Of a DNA stretch of 64,000 nt, positions 14,472-23,978 are shown in pieces. Each line of letters begins with the position of its first letter. Positions within the stretch are counted from its first letter, which is position 1. The DNA is from Pimelobacter simplex. Lineage in GTDB: Bacteria; Actinomycetota; Actinomycetes; Propionibacteriales; Nocardioidaceae. A program made the position numbers and the translations under genes. The stretch covers positions 142,059-206,058 of the forward strand of contig JADCLI010000002.1 in assembly GCA_016803235.1 (NCBI GenBank). Reading direction: 5' to 3'. A model generated the notes under the pieces. The model made no database searches and was not told the DNA's origin. It saw only the letters and a program-made list of their open reading frames with translations.

Positions 14472-15659
14472 GTGAACCGAGCCGAGCGCTGGCTGCCGGA
14501 CCTGGTCGCCGGGGCGGCGGCCTTGGTGATCGGGCTGCTCGAGGTCAGGCGGTCCTACGAGCCCAGCCCGTGGCCCGCGCTGCTGGTCGTGGTCGGTGTG
14601 GCGATCGCGGTCGGCCTGTCCCGGCGGCTGCCCGCGGCCGCGCTCGCTGCCGCCTGGGGGACCGGAGTGGTGCAGCTCGGGCTCGGCGTCGACCCGATGC
14701 TCACCGAGGTGCTCCTGGCCGGGGTCGCCTTCGGCTGCGCCCGGTGGGGACGGCTGCCGACCGTCTGGCTCAGCGGCCTCTCCATCCCCGTGAGTGCGGC
14801 GATCGCGGTGCTGCTGTGGTCGCCGTACGCCTTCTACGAGGCGCTGCGGATGCTCGGCGTCGACCGGCTCGCGATCGACTCCTTCAGTCGCTACGACTGG
14901 CGGGTGGCCGCCGGGCTGGTCGGCTTCGCGCTGCTCGCGACGCCGTGGCTGCTCGGCCTCGCGCTGCGCTTCGCCGCCCGCTCGCAGGACTCGCGCCGCT
15001 CGCAGGTCGCGGCCGAGGCCGAGCGCGACCAGGCCGAGGAGATCGCCCGGCTGCGCGAGGAGCAGGCCCAGCTGGCCCGCGACGTGCACGACGTCGTCGG
15101 GCACTCCCTCGCCGTGATCCTCGCGCAGGCCGAGGCCGCGCAGTACCTCGAGGATGCCGACACCCAGGGTCTCAAGACCACCATGGCCAACATCGCCGGC
15201 TCGGCGCGCTCCTCGCTCGAGGACGTCCGGCAGGTGCTCGCCTCGACCGCGGGCCAGGCGGGCCCCACCGCGTCCGCGCAGCACGCGGACCTCGACAGCC
15301 TGGTCGACGGCGTGCGGGCGAGCGGGCACGAGGTGGTCACGACCGTCGTCGGTACGCCGCAGCCGATGCCGCCCGAGCTCGGCGTCGTCGCGTTCCGCGT
15401 CCTGCAGGAGATGCTGACCAACGCGATCAAGCACGGCCGGCGCGACCAGCCGGTCCAGGTGGAGCGGCACTGGGAGGGTGACTTGAGGATCGAGGTCCGA
15501 AACGCCGTGCTTCCGGGTGACCCGCCCCCGGGCGGAGGGCAGGGGCTGGACGGCATGCGCCGCCGGCTGGAGGCGGTCGGTGGCCACCTCGACGTACGCC
15601 GGCGGGCCGATCCGCCGACCTTCACGGCGACCGCGTGGGTGCCGGTGAGGAACCGATGA
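14472..15659 (+). CDS. NarL/DesK-type sensor histidine kinase
   Basis: A 395-residue kinase. The N-terminal half has about five hydrophobic segments and no obvious extracellular sensor domain, so it probably senses within the membrane. The HisKA_3 dimerisation helix carries His206 in 'ARDVHDVVGHSL', and the ATPase has the N-box 'QEMLTNAIKHG' and a glycine-rich 'GGGQGLDGMRRR'. The GTG start follows AGGAGG by about 7 nt. The response regulator starts within its stop codon (ATGA). Confidence 0.92.
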   Translation: MNRAERWLPDLVAGAAALVIGLLEVRRSYEPSPWPALLVVVGVAIAVGLSRRLPAAALAAAWGTGVVQLGLGVDPMLTEVLLAGVAFGCARWGRLPTVWLSGLSIPVSAAIAVLLWSPYAFYEALRMLGVDRLAIDSFSRYDWRVAAGLVGFALLATPWLLGLALRFAARSQDSRRSQVAAEAERDQAEEIARLREEQAQLARDVHDVVGHSLAVILAQAEAAQYLEDADTQGLKTTMANIAGSARSSLEDVRQVLASTAGQAGPTASAQHADLDSLVDGVRASGHEVVTTVVGTPQPMPPELGVVAFRVLQEMLTNAIKHGRRDQPVQVERHWEGDLRIEVRNAVLPGDPPPGGGQGLDGMRRRLEAVGGHLDVRRRADPPTFTATAWVPVRNR

Positions 15660-16312
15660 TCAGCGTGCTGCTCGTCGACGACCAGGAGCTCTTCCGCGAG
15701 GGCGTCCGGGTGATCGTCGACGCCCAGGAGGAGATGGAGGTCGTCGGCACGGCCGCCGACGGGGTCGAGGCGGTGCGCCTGGTCGACGAGCTCGCGCCCG
15801 ACGTGGTGCTGATGGACATCCGGATGCCGGAGATGGACGGCGTCGAGGCGACCAGGCAGATCTTCCTGCCCGACCGCGCCGCCCGCCGCGAGAAGCCGGT
15901 CCGCGTCGTCGTGCTCACCACCTTCAACCTCGACGACCGGGCCGCGACCGCGATCAGGTACGGCGCCAGCGGGTTCCTGCTCAAGGGCACCACGCCCGTG
16001 ATGCTGCGCGACGCGATCCGGACCGTGCACTCCGGCAACGCCGTGCTCGCGCCGACCGACCTGTCCACCCTGCTGGACAGCCAGTTCAAGGCGGCCACGG
16101 TGCCGCCGGCGTCGTACCTCGGGCTGACCGACAAGGAGCGCGAGGTCTTCGCGTCCGTCGCCCGGGGGCTGTCGAACCAGGAGATCGCCGGTCAGGTGTT
16201 CCTCAGCGAGTCGACCGTGAAGACCCACGTCGGCGCGATCCTGCGCAAGCTCGGGCTGCGTGATCGGGTGCAGATCGTGGTGTTCGCCCACGAGCACGGT
16301 CTGGCGGGCTGA
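15656..16312 (+). CDS. NarL/FixJ family response regulator
   Basis: A 218-residue regulator with a receiver (acidic 'VDDQ', phospho-acceptor Asp54 in 'LMDIRMPEMDG', Lys in 'FLLKGTTP') and a C-terminal LuxR-type HTH ('LTDKEREVFASVARGLSNQEIAGQVFLSESTVKTHVGAILRKL', residues about 155-200). It forms a coupled pair with the preceding kinase. Its targets are unknown and no obvious operator is seen nearby. Confidence 0.93.
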   Translation: MISVLLVDDQELFREGVRVIVDAQEEMEVVGTAADGVEAVRLVDELAPDVVLMDIRMPEMDGVEATRQIFLPDRAARREKPVRVVVLTTFNLDDRAATAIRYGASGFLLKGTTPVMLRDAIRTVHSGNAVLAPTDLSTLLDSQFKAATVPPASYLGLTDKEREVFASVARGLSNQEIAGQVFLSESTVKTHVGAILRKLGLRDRVQIVVFAHEHGLAG

Positions 16313-16320
16313 GGGCCGGC

Positions 16321-16926
16321 ATGCCGAGCCGCCACGACATCGTCACCTTCCACGACCCGCCCGTCCCGCCCGGCGCCTCGCCGTGGGTCGACGGCGCAGG
16401 TCCCTCGCCCGACGTGGCGGTCGTCGCGGCGGATCCCGCGTGGCCGGCGCAGTTCGAGGCGGTCGCCGCCGCGATCCGCGGCGCGCTCGGCTGGCGCGCC
16501 CTCGTCGTCGAGCACGTCGGCTCGACGGCCGTCCCCGGCCTGCCGGCCAAGCCGGTGATCGACGTCGACGTCGTCGTCGCCGACCCGGCCGACGAGGCGT
16601 CGTACGTCCCCGCACTGGAGGCGCTCGGCCTGGTGCTGCGGGTGCGGGAGCCGTGGTGGTTCGGGCACCGGCTGCTCCGCGGCAGCCAGCCGGCCTCGCA
16701 CGTCCACGTCTTCGGCCCGGACAGCCCCGAGGTCGTCCGGCACCGGATCTTCCGCGACTGGCTGCGCGGCAACCCCGACGAGCGCGACCGGTACGCCGCC
16801 GCCAAGCTCGCCGCCTCCGCCGCGGCGAGCGCCGGGGGTGAGGACGGGATGCAGTACAACGCCCGCAAGGAGCAGGTGGTGCGCGAGATCCACGCCCGGG
16901 CGTTTGCGGCGGCGGGGCTGGTCTGA
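16321..16926 (+). CDS. GrpB/UPF0157 family nucleotidyltransferase-fold protein
   Basis: A 201-residue protein whose central part, 'VVEHVGSTAVPGLPAKPVIDVDVVV', is the GrpB signature with the G-S-x-x-V-P-G-x-x-x-K-x-x-x-D pattern of minimal nucleotidyltransferases. 'HVHVFGPDSPEVVRHRIFRDWLRGNPDERDRY' is the conserved C-terminal block. An N-terminal extension of about 30 residues precedes the domain. Its function is unknown in general. It lies 8 nt behind the response regulator and may be co-transcribed. Confidence 0.88.
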   Translation: MPSRHDIVTFHDPPVPPGASPWVDGAGPSPDVAVVAADPAWPAQFEAVAAAIRGALGWRALVVEHVGSTAVPGLPAKPVIDVDVVVADPADEASYVPALEALGLVLRVREPWWFGHRLLRGSQPASHVHVFGPDSPEVVRHRIFRDWLRGNPDERDRYAAAKLAASAAASAGGEDGMQYNARKEQVVREIHARAFAAAGLV

Positions 16927-17025
16927 GAAAGAGGTCCGCGGTCGATGTCAAGGAGCGCCGATCGGCTCCGACGTAGCGGTGGACGTGGCCCACCGGGGCC
17001 GCGCACACCCGACAGGAGCAGCACC

Positions 17026-17850
17026 ATGAGTGACACGCAAACAGCCACGACCGACACCGTCACCTCCACCGACGGCACCACCATCGCCTTCGAGCAGTCC
17101 GGCGCGGGGCCGGCTGTCGTCGTCGTCAGCAACGTCGCCGAGGACCGCACCGGCGTCGCCGGTCTTGCGGCCGAGCTCGCGAAGGACTTCACGGTGATCA
17201 CCTTCGACCGGCGCGGACGGGGCGGCAGCGGTGATCCGCAGCCGTACGACCCGGAGCGTGAGGTCGAGGACATCGCCGCACTCATCGACGTCATCGGGGC
17301 GCCGGTCGCACTGATGAGCGGCTCCGGAGGCTGCGCGCTCGTTCTCGACGCCGCCAGCGCGCTCGGAGACCGCGTGTCGGCCCTCTACCTGTTCGAGCCG
17401 CCGTTCATCGTCGACGACGCCCGTCCCCCCGCCCCCGCGGGGTATGTCGAGCACCAGGAGGCGCTCGTCGCCGCGGGGCGGCGGGACGAGGCGGTCGAGT
17501 ACTTCATGGCCGAGGTGGTCGGCGTGCCTGCCGAGTACCTCCCGATGATGCGCGAGGACCCGTCGTGGGCGCAGATGGCGGCGTACGCCCACACCTATGC
17601 GTACGACGGCCGCATCCTGCGCGGCCTGCAGGACGGCCGCCCGTTGCCGGCCGACCGGTGGCACGTCGACGTGCCGGTCGCGGTGGCGGTCACCGGCAAC
17701 GGCGAGGAGTTCATCCGCCGCGGCGCCGCGGCGCTGGCCGGGCTGCTGCCGGACGTCACCGTCCTCGAGCTCGCGGACCACGACCACTCCGCGTTCTGGG
17801 CGGCTCCGCAGCCGGTCGCGGCACAGGCGCGCTCCTTCCTCCTCGCGTGA
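17026..17850 (+). CDS. Alpha/beta hydrolase
   Basis: A 274-residue alpha/beta-hydrolase fold. The strand 'VITFDRRGRGGSGDP' is the usual region after strand 4. The nucleophile elbow is 'MSGSGGCALVL' (small-x-Ser-x-small, somewhat degenerate), and the likely catalytic His is in 'ELADHDHSAFW'. Family members include esterases, haloperoxidase-like and epoxide hydrolases, so the substrate is open. The ATG at 17026 is preferred for its AGGAGCAG upstream. A longer frame opens at 16945 without support. Confidence 0.85.
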   Translation: MSDTQTATTDTVTSTDGTTIAFEQSGAGPAVVVVSNVAEDRTGVAGLAAELAKDFTVITFDRRGRGGSGDPQPYDPEREVEDIAALIDVIGAPVALMSGSGGCALVLDAASALGDRVSALYLFEPPFIVDDARPPAPAGYVEHQEALVAAGRRDEAVEYFMAEVVGVPAEYLPMMREDPSWAQMAAYAHTYAYDGRILRGLQDGRPLPADRWHVDVPVAVAVTGNGEEFIRRGAAALAGLLPDVTVLELADHDHSAFWAAPQPVAAQARSFLLA

Positions 17851-17894
17851 CGGTCGGGGTGGTGCCTGACATGATCGGTCGCGAAGGAGGCGAC

Positions 17895-18266
17895 GTGAAG
17901 TTCCTGATCCTGGGCTACACCCCGGCGGACTCGTGGGACGCCGCGACGGCCGAGACGGCCTCGGAGGACGCCCGGGCGGCGTTCGCCGAGTACCAGAGAT
18001 TCGAGGCCGAGCTGCGGGCCACCGGCGAGTTCGTCAGCGCCGAGGGCCTCGGCCACCCGGTGATGTCCACGACCGTGCAGCGCCGGGGCGGCGACGTCGT
18101 CATCTCCGACGGCCCGTACGCCGAGCTGAAGGAGGTGCTGGCCTCCTTCGCGATCCTCGACGTGTCCAGCCTGGACCGCGCCAAGGACATCGTCGCGCGG
18201 ATGGTGGCTGTGCTCGGCGAGCCCATGGAGATCCGGCCGATCATGGGTGAGGACTTCGTCCCCTGA
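17895..18266 (+). CDS. YCII-related DGPF domain protein
   Basis: A 123-residue protein with the ferredoxin-like YCII/DGPF fold. The namesake motif reads 'ISDGPYAELKEVLASFAILDV', with Tyr in place of Phe in D-G-P-F. Such proteins are the standard genomic partners of ECF42 sigma factors, and one follows directly. The GTG at 17895 is preceded by GAAGGAGG; an ATG at 17871 would place that site inside the gene. A role as signal sensor or effector for the sigma factor is inferred from conserved pairing. Confidence 0.9.
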   Translation: MKFLILGYTPADSWDAATAETASEDARAAFAEYQRFEAELRATGEFVSAEGLGHPVMSTTVQRRGGDVVISDGPYAELKEVLASFAILDVSSLDRAKDIVARMVAVLGEPMEIRPIMGEDFVP

Positions 18267-18292
18267 GCCCGCACCCGGGTGAGCTCGAGCGG

Positions 18293-19516
18293 GTGCTGCG
18301 CGCCGAGGCGCCGCATGTCGTCGGCGCGCTCGCCCGGCGGTTCGGCCGGTTCGAGGCGGCCGAGGACGCCGCGCAGGAGGCGCTCGTCGCCGCGAGCCAG
18401 CAGTGGCCGGTCTCGGGCATCCCCGATTCGCCGAGGTCGTGGCTGGTCCGGGTGGGCTATCGACGGATGGTCGACATGATCCGGGCCGAGGCCGCCGCCC
18501 GGCGACGCGAGGAGGAGGACCTCGCGCGCGACCCGCGGCTGGTGGCCGGTGGAGACGGTGCGGCCGTGCTCGCGGCCGACGACTCCCTGCACCTCCTGTT
18601 GCTGTGCTGCCACCCTGCGCTGTCGTCCGCCTCGCAGGTCGCGCTCACGCTGCGTGCGGTCGGCGGTCTCACGACAGCGGAGATCGCGCACGCCTACGGC
18701 GTCTCGGAGCAGACGATGGGTGTGCGGATCAGCCGTGCGAAGCAGCAGCTGCGCAAGGCCGGCGCCCGGTTCGAGTTCGCGGCCGCCGACGACCTGGAGG
18801 CGCGGGTGGCCTCGGTGCTGCGAGTGCTCTACCTGGTGTTCAACGAGGGGTACGCCGCCTCCGCCGGCGATCGGCTCGTGCGCGCGGACCTCGCGTCTGA
18901 GGCGCTCCGGCTGGCGCGGATGCTGCACCGGCAGGTGCCGGACGAGCCCGAGCCCGCCGGGCTCGTCGCCCTGATGCTCCTCGTCCACGCCCGGCACGAC
19001 GCGCGCACCGATGCCGACGGCGAGCTCGTGCTCCTCGCCGACCAGGATCGCAGCCGGTGGGACGCGAGGATGATCGCGGAGGGCACCGCGCTCATCGCGG
19101 CCGCGTGGCGGCGCGGGCCGGTCGGCCCCTACCAGCTGCAAGCCGCGATCGCCGCGGTGCACGCGGCGGCGCCGACCGCGGCGGAGACTGACTGGCCCCA
19201 GATCGCCGCGCTCTACCTGGCGCTCGAGCACCTTGAGCCCGGCGGTCCCACGATGCTCGCCCGGGTCGTCGCGGTCGCGCACGCCTACGGCGACGGACGG
19301 GGCCTCGCCCTGCTGGAGGAGCTCGATGCGCAGCACGGGTTGCTCGAGCATCCGCTGACCGCGCAACGTGCCCATGCCATCCGGGCGCACCTCCTCGAGC
19401 GGTCCGGCCGGGTCGAAGCGGCTCGTGACGACTACCTCACCGCCGAGCGGCTGACGGCCAACGACGTCGAGAGTCGCTACCTGCGCCGCAAGGCAGGTCC
19501 GTCCGCAGACGTGTGA
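18293..19516 (+). CDS. ECF42-group RNA polymerase sigma factor
   Basis: A 407-residue sigma factor. Region 2 ('FEAAEDAAQEALVAASQQWP') and region 4 ('LTTAEIAHAYGVSEQTMGVRISRAKQQLRKAG') are followed by a long helical DUF6596/TPR-like C-terminal half from about residue 165 ('YLVFNEGYAASAGD'), the hallmark of ECF42. The start is odd. The first in-frame GTG at 18293 gives a short N-terminus, while the in-frame codon at the stop of the DGPF gene is CTG (18263, in CTGA), which would mimic the usual coupled overlap. It is co-transcribed with the DGPF gene. Confidence 0.88.
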   Translation: MLRAEAPHVVGALARRFGRFEAAEDAAQEALVAASQQWPVSGIPDSPRSWLVRVGYRRMVDMIRAEAAARRREEEDLARDPRLVAGGDGAAVLAADDSLHLLLLCCHPALSSASQVALTLRAVGGLTTAEIAHAYGVSEQTMGVRISRAKQQLRKAGARFEFAAADDLEARVASVLRVLYLVFNEGYAASAGDRLVRADLASEALRLARMLHRQVPDEPEPAGLVALMLLVHARHDARTDADGELVLLADQDRSRWDARMIAEGTALIAAAWRRGPVGPYQLQAAIAAVHAAAPTAAETDWPQIAALYLALEHLEPGGPTMLARVVAVAHAYGDGRGLALLEELDAQHGLLEHPLTAQRAHAIRAHLLERSGRVEAARDDYLTAERLTANDVESRYLRRKAGPSADV

Positions 19517-19527
19517 CGCCGTGTCAC

Positions 19528-19533
19528 TAGAAT
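19528..19533 (+). promoter_or_regulatory. -10 box for the DUF2784 gene
   Basis: TAGAAT lies 8 nt before the ATG at 19542, a position fitting a leaderless transcript. No ribosome site is present between them. Confidence 0.5.
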
Positions 19534-19541
19534 CCGGACCC

Positions 19542-19883
19542 ATGCACCGGGTCGTCGCAGCAGGAGCCTTCGTGGTGCATGTCTTGTTCGTCGGGTTCAC
19601 GGTGGTGGGCGGCTTCCTCGCCTGGCTGATGCCGTGGGTCTTCATCCCGCACCTCGCGGCCGCGGCGTGGGGCGGGCGGATGGCCGCCACCGACGCCGCG
19701 TGCCCGCTCTCGCGGCTCGAGGACTGGGGCCGCGAGGGCGCCGGCAGGCCGCGGATGGACGAGCGCGGGTTCATCGCCCACTACTTCGAGGACCGGATCT
19801 ACCCCTCGCGGCTGGCCCGGCGGGTCGAGGTCGTCGTCGCGACCGTCATCCTCGGCTCCTGGCTCGGCTTCGCCATCCGCTGA
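19542..19883 (+). CDS. DUF2784 small membrane protein
   Basis: A 113-residue protein with three hydrophobic stretches: an N-terminal helix 'AGAFVVHVLFVGFTVVGGFLA', a second near residue 35, and a C-terminal 'VVVATVILGSWLGFAI'. The middle, 'CPLSRLEDWGREGAG', with 'GFIAHYFEDRIYP' following, is the DUF2784 signature. Its function is unknown. It has its own -10 box and appears monocistronic. Confidence 0.85.
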   Translation: MHRVVAAGAFVVHVLFVGFTVVGGFLAWLMPWVFIPHLAAAAWGGRMAATDAACPLSRLEDWGREGAGRPRMDERGFIAHYFEDRIYPSRLARRVEVVVATVILGSWLGFAIR

Positions 19884-20006
19884 GGCCGCGGCCCGGGCGA
19901 GTGCCCGACCGGCGGCACGTCGTGCCTGCCCACCCGTTTCGGTGACATCGCGGCCAGCGCGGCGTAGGTTGCGTTTCTTGGGAGGGCTTACCGAAAGGTT
20001 GACGCG

Positions 20007-20897
20007 ATGAAGATCCACGCTCGGGTGGCCGCCGTGCTCGCGGCCGCGACGACCGTCGTCCTCGGACTCCTGGCAGCGCCGGGGGCCCTCCCAGCCGCGG
20101 GGGCGGCCGCCCCGCGGCTGCCCTCCAGCAGCGACGACTGCGGTGTCCTGATCCCCAAGCCGGGCGGGGGCAACTGGTCGTGCACCTTCCACGACGAGTT
20201 CGACGGCAGCGCCCTCGACCGCACGAAGTGGGTGCCGCAGACGAACTTCGTGAACGGCTCGCCCACGCGCTACGCCTGCTACGTCGACGATCCCGCGGTC
20301 GTCTCCGTCTCGGGCGGAAGCCTGCGCCTCTCGGTGAAGGACACCGGCGCACCGGTCGCCTGCCCGGCCGGCCTGTCGTCGACGTACGCCGCCGGTCAGG
20401 TCTCGACCTTCTACAAGTTCTCACAGCAGTACGGGCGCTTCGAGGCTCGGATGAAGGTGCCCGCCGCGACCCAGCCCGGGCTCCAGGAGGCCTTCTGGCT
20501 GTGGCCGGACGTGCGCTACCACGACACCTCGACCTGGCCGCTGTCCGGCGAGATCGACATCGTCGAGACCTACTCGCAGCACCCGACCTTGGCGATCCCG
20601 TTCCTGCACTACTCCGCAGACGCCGGGGGCCCGCAGCCCGGCCTCAACACGGCCTGGAACTGCGCCGCGTCGCGCGGCGTGTGGAACACCTACACCCTGG
20701 AGTGGTCGGCGAGCAGGATCGAGATCTTCGTCAACGGCGTCTCGTGCCTGGTCAACACCTCCGGCGACGCCGCGTTCCAGAAGCGCTACATCGTCGCTCT
20801 GACCCAGGCTCTCGGCCGTGGTGGCAACGCATGGGACGGCAGCGGCGGGCTGCTCCCGGCGACCACGGAGGTCGACTACGTGCGCGTGTGGCAGTAG
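20007..20897 (+). CDS. Secreted glycoside hydrolase family 16 enzyme
   Basis: A 296-residue secreted protein. The signal peptide covers about residues 1-35 (Ala/Leu-rich core ending near 'AAGAAA'). The GH16 catalytic motif E-x-D-x-x-E is 'EIDIVE', with Glu182 as nucleophile, Asp184 and Glu187 as acid/base. The flanking 'YGRFEARMKVP' and 'YTLEWSASRIEIFVNG' are also typical. GH16 enzymes cleave beta-1,3/1,4-glucans or related polymers, and laminarinase-like activity is the default guess. A GAAAGG ribosome site precedes the ATG. It is a single gene. Confidence 0.92.
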   Translation: MKIHARVAAVLAAATTVVLGLLAAPGALPAAGAAAPRLPSSSDDCGVLIPKPGGGNWSCTFHDEFDGSALDRTKWVPQTNFVNGSPTRYACYVDDPAVVSVSGGSLRLSVKDTGAPVACPAGLSSTYAAGQVSTFYKFSQQYGRFEARMKVPAATQPGLQEAFWLWPDVRYHDTSTWPLSGEIDIVETYSQHPTLAIPFLHYSADAGGPQPGLNTAWNCAASRGVWNTYTLEWSASRIEIFVNGVSCLVNTSGDAAFQKRYIVALTQALGRGGNAWDGSGGLLPATTEVDYVRVWQ

Positions 20898-20913
20898 TCG
20901 GCCTCTCCGGGGG

Positions 20914-21540
20914 TCAGTGGGCGACCCGGGCGGCCTCCCAGGCGAAGCCGTCCGGGTCGGTCGCCGCGGTGGCGCCGCCGACGAGGACGACGCGGTGCGA
21001 GCCGCTGCCCTCGATCGGCACGCCGGCGTCCTTGGCCAGCGCCTTGCGGGGCAGCAGGCCGAGGGTCACCGCACCCGAGCCGGGCTCGAACTCGACGTAC
21101 TTCTTGCCGAAGCTGCGAGCGATCGCGAACCCGCGCTCGACGTAGAACGCCTTGGTCGCGGTGATGTCGTCGGTGCCGATCAGGAGCACGATGCTCTCGT
21201 ACGCGCGGCTGACCGGGCCCTTGTTCCTCTTCGACGAGCTGACGACCTTCCAGATCGAACCGTCGGGCGCGCGCAGCACGCCGCCGTAGCCCCAGAGGGA
21301 CTTGGTGACCGGCTTGATGACGGTCGCACCGGCCGCGAGGGCCGTCTCGGCGAGGCTGTCGACGTCGGCCGGCTGGGCCATGGTCAGGGAGACGTGGAAG
21401 CCGCGGAACCCCTCGGTGGGGGCGTCGGAGGTGCGGAAGTCGAGCGGCAGGTCCGGGCCGAAGGCCCGGGCGTAGAAGTCGCGAGCGGCGGCCGGGTCGG
21501 CCACCTCGAGGAGGAGGGTGTCCAGGGAGTTCGTGTTCAT
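20914..21540 (-). CDS. Two-domain glyoxalase/VOC family protein
   Basis: A 208-residue protein made of two VOC modules: residues about 5-100 ('LDTLLLEVADPAAARDFYARAF', ending 'RAPDGSIWKVV') and about 112-205 ('ESIVLLIGTDDITATKAFYVERGF', ending 'DPDGFAWEAA'). Metal ligands are not all evident and no substrate can be assigned. It reads towards the GH16 gene with a 16-nt convergent gap. Confidence 0.85.
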   Translation of the reverse strand: MNTNSLDTLLLEVADPAAARDFYARAFGPDLPLDFRTSDAPTEGFRGFHVSLTMAQPADVDSLAETALAAGATVIKPVTKSLWGYGGVLRAPDGSIWKVVSSSKRNKGPVSRAYESIVLLIGTDDITATKAFYVERGFAIARSFGKKYVEFEPGSGAVTLGLLPRKALAKDAGVPIEGSGSHRVVLVGGATAATDPDGFAWEAARVAH

Positions 21541-21600
21541 GTCCCCGACGCTAGGGCCGACCCGACCGCCGCTGCTTCTCGATTCCTGACGCCTTCGCCC

Positions 21601-21699
21601 GGTGGTCGAGGAGGTCGCGCAGCGACCGTCTTGTGACGCGCCACGACCTCGCTTGCTTCGCGGCGCGAGCTCGCCGGCGCTCCTCGACCTTCGGCCGCT
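21601..21699. repeat. Degenerate family-2 repeat with inverted ends
   Basis: It begins GGTGGTCGAGGAGGTCGCGC. GGTCGAGGAG (21604-21613) is exactly complementary to CTCCTCGACC (21680-21689). The sequence resembles the 'GGTGGTCGAGG...GCGAGC' repeats at 48122-48327 and 55740-55777. It fills the gap between two reverse-strand genes and codes for nothing recognisable. Confidence 0.6.
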
Positions 21700-21716
21700 G
21701 ACCGCGGCTTCGTCCC

Positions 21717-23978
21717 TCAGCCGCGGGCGGCCTTGAACGAGCGCAGTCGCAGGCTGTTCGACACCACGAACACCGACGAGAACGCCATCGCGGCGCCGGC
21801 CAGCATCGGGTTGAGCAGGCCGGCCGCGGCGAGCGGCAGGGCGGCGACGTTGTAGGCGAAGGCCCAGAACAGGTTGCCCTTGATCGTGGCCAGCGTCCGC
21901 CGGGAGAGGCGGATCGCGTCGACCGCGACCTGCAGATCACCGCGCACCAGGGTGAGGTCGCTGGCCTCGATCGCCACGTCGGTGCCCGTGCCCATCGCCA
22001 GGCCGAGGTCGGCCTGGGCGAGCGCGGCGGCGTCGTTGACGCCGTCGCCGACCATGGCCACCACACGGCCCTCGTCCTGCAGCCGCTTGACGACGTCGAC
22101 CTTCTCGGAGGGGAGTACGTCGGCGATCACGTCGGCCTCGGCGACACCGACCTCCGCAGCCACCGTCCGGGCCACCACCGCGTTGTCGCCGGTGAGCAGC
22201 ACGGGCCGGAGGCCGAGCTCGCGGAGCTGGGCGATGGCGGTGGCCGAGGTCGGCTTGATCGCGTCCGCGACCACGACCACACCACGCGCCTTGCCGTCCC
22301 AGCCGACCGCGACCGCCGTACCTCCCGTCTCCTGTGCCTCGGTCAGTGCGTCGGCCAGGGCGGGCGAGAGGTGCTGCGACCACTCCTCCAGCAGCCGCGG
22401 CCGTCCCACGAGCACCGCGTGCGACACCTCGCCGTCGAGCAGCACGCCCTGGACGCCGAGGCCCTCCACGTTCGCGAAGTCCTCGACCACCGGCAGGGTG
22501 CCGTGCTCGTCGCGGGCCGCGTCGGCGATGGCACGGGCGATCGGGTGCTCCGAGGAGTCCTCCAGCGCCCCGGCGTACCGCAGCACCTCGGCGGCGTCCT
22601 CGCCGTCGTCGGCCACCACCGAGCGCAGCGTCATCCGCCCCGTCGTGACCGTGCCGGTCTTGTCGAGGACGACGGTGTCGACGGCCTTCGTCGACTCCAG
22701 CACCTCGGGACCCTTGATCAGGATGCCGAGCTGGGCGCCGCGGCCGGTGCCGACCATGAGGGCCGTCGGCGTGGCCAGGCCCAGGGCGCACGGGCAGGCG
22801 ATGATGAGGACGGCGACCGCGGCCGTGAACGCCGCCGCGAGCCCGTTGCCCGTGCCGAGCCAGAAGCCGAGGGTGCCGGCCGCGAGCAGGATGACGATCG
22901 GCACGAAGATGCCCGAGATCCGGTCGGCCAGGCGCTGGACCTGGGCCTTGCCGTTCTGGGCGTCCTCGACCAGCCGCGCCATCTGCGCGAGCTGGGTGTC
23001 GGCGCCGACCCGCGTCGCGCGGACGACCAGCCGGCCCCCAGCGTTGACCGTAGCCCCGACCACCGCGTCGCCCTCGCCGACCTCGACCGGCACGGACTCG
23101 CCGGTCAGCATCGAGGCGTCGACCGCGGAGCTGCCGCGCTCGACCACGCCGTCGGTGGCGATCTTCTCGCCCGGCCGGACGACGAACCGGTCGCCCACCC
23201 CGAGCTCCTCGACGGGGACTCGCCGCTCGACGTCGTCCGGCCCGAGGACCGCGACCTCCTTGGCGCCGAGCTCCAGCAGCGCCTTGAGCGCCGCTCCGGC
23301 CCGCCGCTTCGAGCGCTGCTCGAAGTAGCGCCCGGCCAGGATGAACGTCGTCACGCCGGCCGCGGCCTCGAGGTAGATGTTGCCGCTGCCGTCGCTGCGC
23401 TCGATCGTGAGCTCGAACGGGTGCTTCATGCCGGTGGTGCCGGCGGTGCCCCAGAACAGCGCGTACAGCGACCAGCCCAGCGCGGCGAGCGTGCCGAGCG
23501 AGATCAGTGTGTCCATGGTGGAGGTGCCGTGGCGCAGGTTGGTCCAGGCCGCCTTGTGGAACGGGAAGGCGCCCCACACCACGACCGGCGCGGCCAGGGT
23601 CAGCGAGAGCCACTGCCAGTTGTCGAACTGCAACGCCGGCACCATCGCCATCGCGATCACCGGCACGCTCAGCAGCGCCGAGACGACCAGCCGCTGCCGC
23701 AGCGGCGCGACCGGGTCCGCCTCCGCTGCGGGCTCCTGGCCCTCCGCGGTGGGCGGCTTCGGCAGCGAGGCGCCGTAGCCGGCGGCCTCGACGGCGGCGA
23801 CCAGGTCGTCGGGGGAGACGCCGCCGGCGTAGGTCACCTTCGCCTTCTCGGTCGCGTAGTTGACCGTCGCCGTGACGCCGTCGAGCTTGTTGAGCTTGCG
23901 CTCGATCCGGTTGGCGCACGACGCGCAGGTCATTCCGGTCAGCGCCAGCTCGACCTGCTGGTCAGTGTCCGTGCTCAC
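21717..23978 (-). CDS. copA: Copper-translocating P1B-type ATPase
   Basis: A 753-residue P-type ATPase. An N-terminal heavy-metal-associated domain has C-x-x-C at Cys18/Cys21. Eight TM helices are predicted, with the ion-binding '[10 protein letters not shown]' in helix 6, phosphorylation site 'DKTGTVTTG', ATP-site '[10 protein letters not shown]' (HP motif) and hinge '[10 protein letters not shown]'. The CPC motif with the HMA domain indicates Cu(I) export. It is the last gene of the csoR-copZ-unknown-copA set and overlaps the upstream gene by 17 bases. Confidence 0.96.
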   Translation of the reverse strand: MSTDTDQQVELALTGMTCASCANRIERKLNKLDGVTATVNYATEKAKVTYAGGVSPDDLVAAVEAAGYGASLPKPPTAEGQEPAAEADPVAPLRQRLVVSALLSVPVIAMAMVPALQFDNWQWLSLTLAAPVVVWGAFPFHKAAWTNLRHGTSTMDTLISLGTLAALGWSLYALFWGTAGTTGMKHPFELTIERSDGSGNIYLEAAAGVTTFILAGRYFEQRSKRRAGAALKALLELGAKEVAVLGPDDVERRVPVEELGVGDRFVVRPGEKIATDGVVERGSSAVDASMLTGESVPVEVGEGDAVVGATVNAGGRLVVRATRVGADTQLAQMARLVEDAQNGKAQVQRLADRISGIFVPIVILLAAGTLGFWLGTGNGLAAAFTAAVAVLIIACPCALGLATPTALMVGTGRGAQLGILIKGPEVLESTKAVDTVVLDKTGTVTTGRMTLRSVVADDGEDAAEVLRYAGALEDSSEHPIARAIADAARDEHGTLPVVEDFANVEGLGVQGVLLDGEVSHAVLVGRPRLLEEWSQHLSPALADALTEAQETGGTAVAVGWDGKARGVVVVADAIKPTSATAIAQLRELGLRPVLLTGDNAVVARTVAAEVGVAEADVIADVLPSEKVDVVKRLQDEGRVVAMVGDGVNDAAALAQADLGLAMGTGTDVAIEASDLTLVRGDLQVAVDAIRLSRRTLATIKGNLFWAFAYNVAALPLAAAGLLNPMLAGAAMAFSSVFVVSNSLRLRSFKAARG

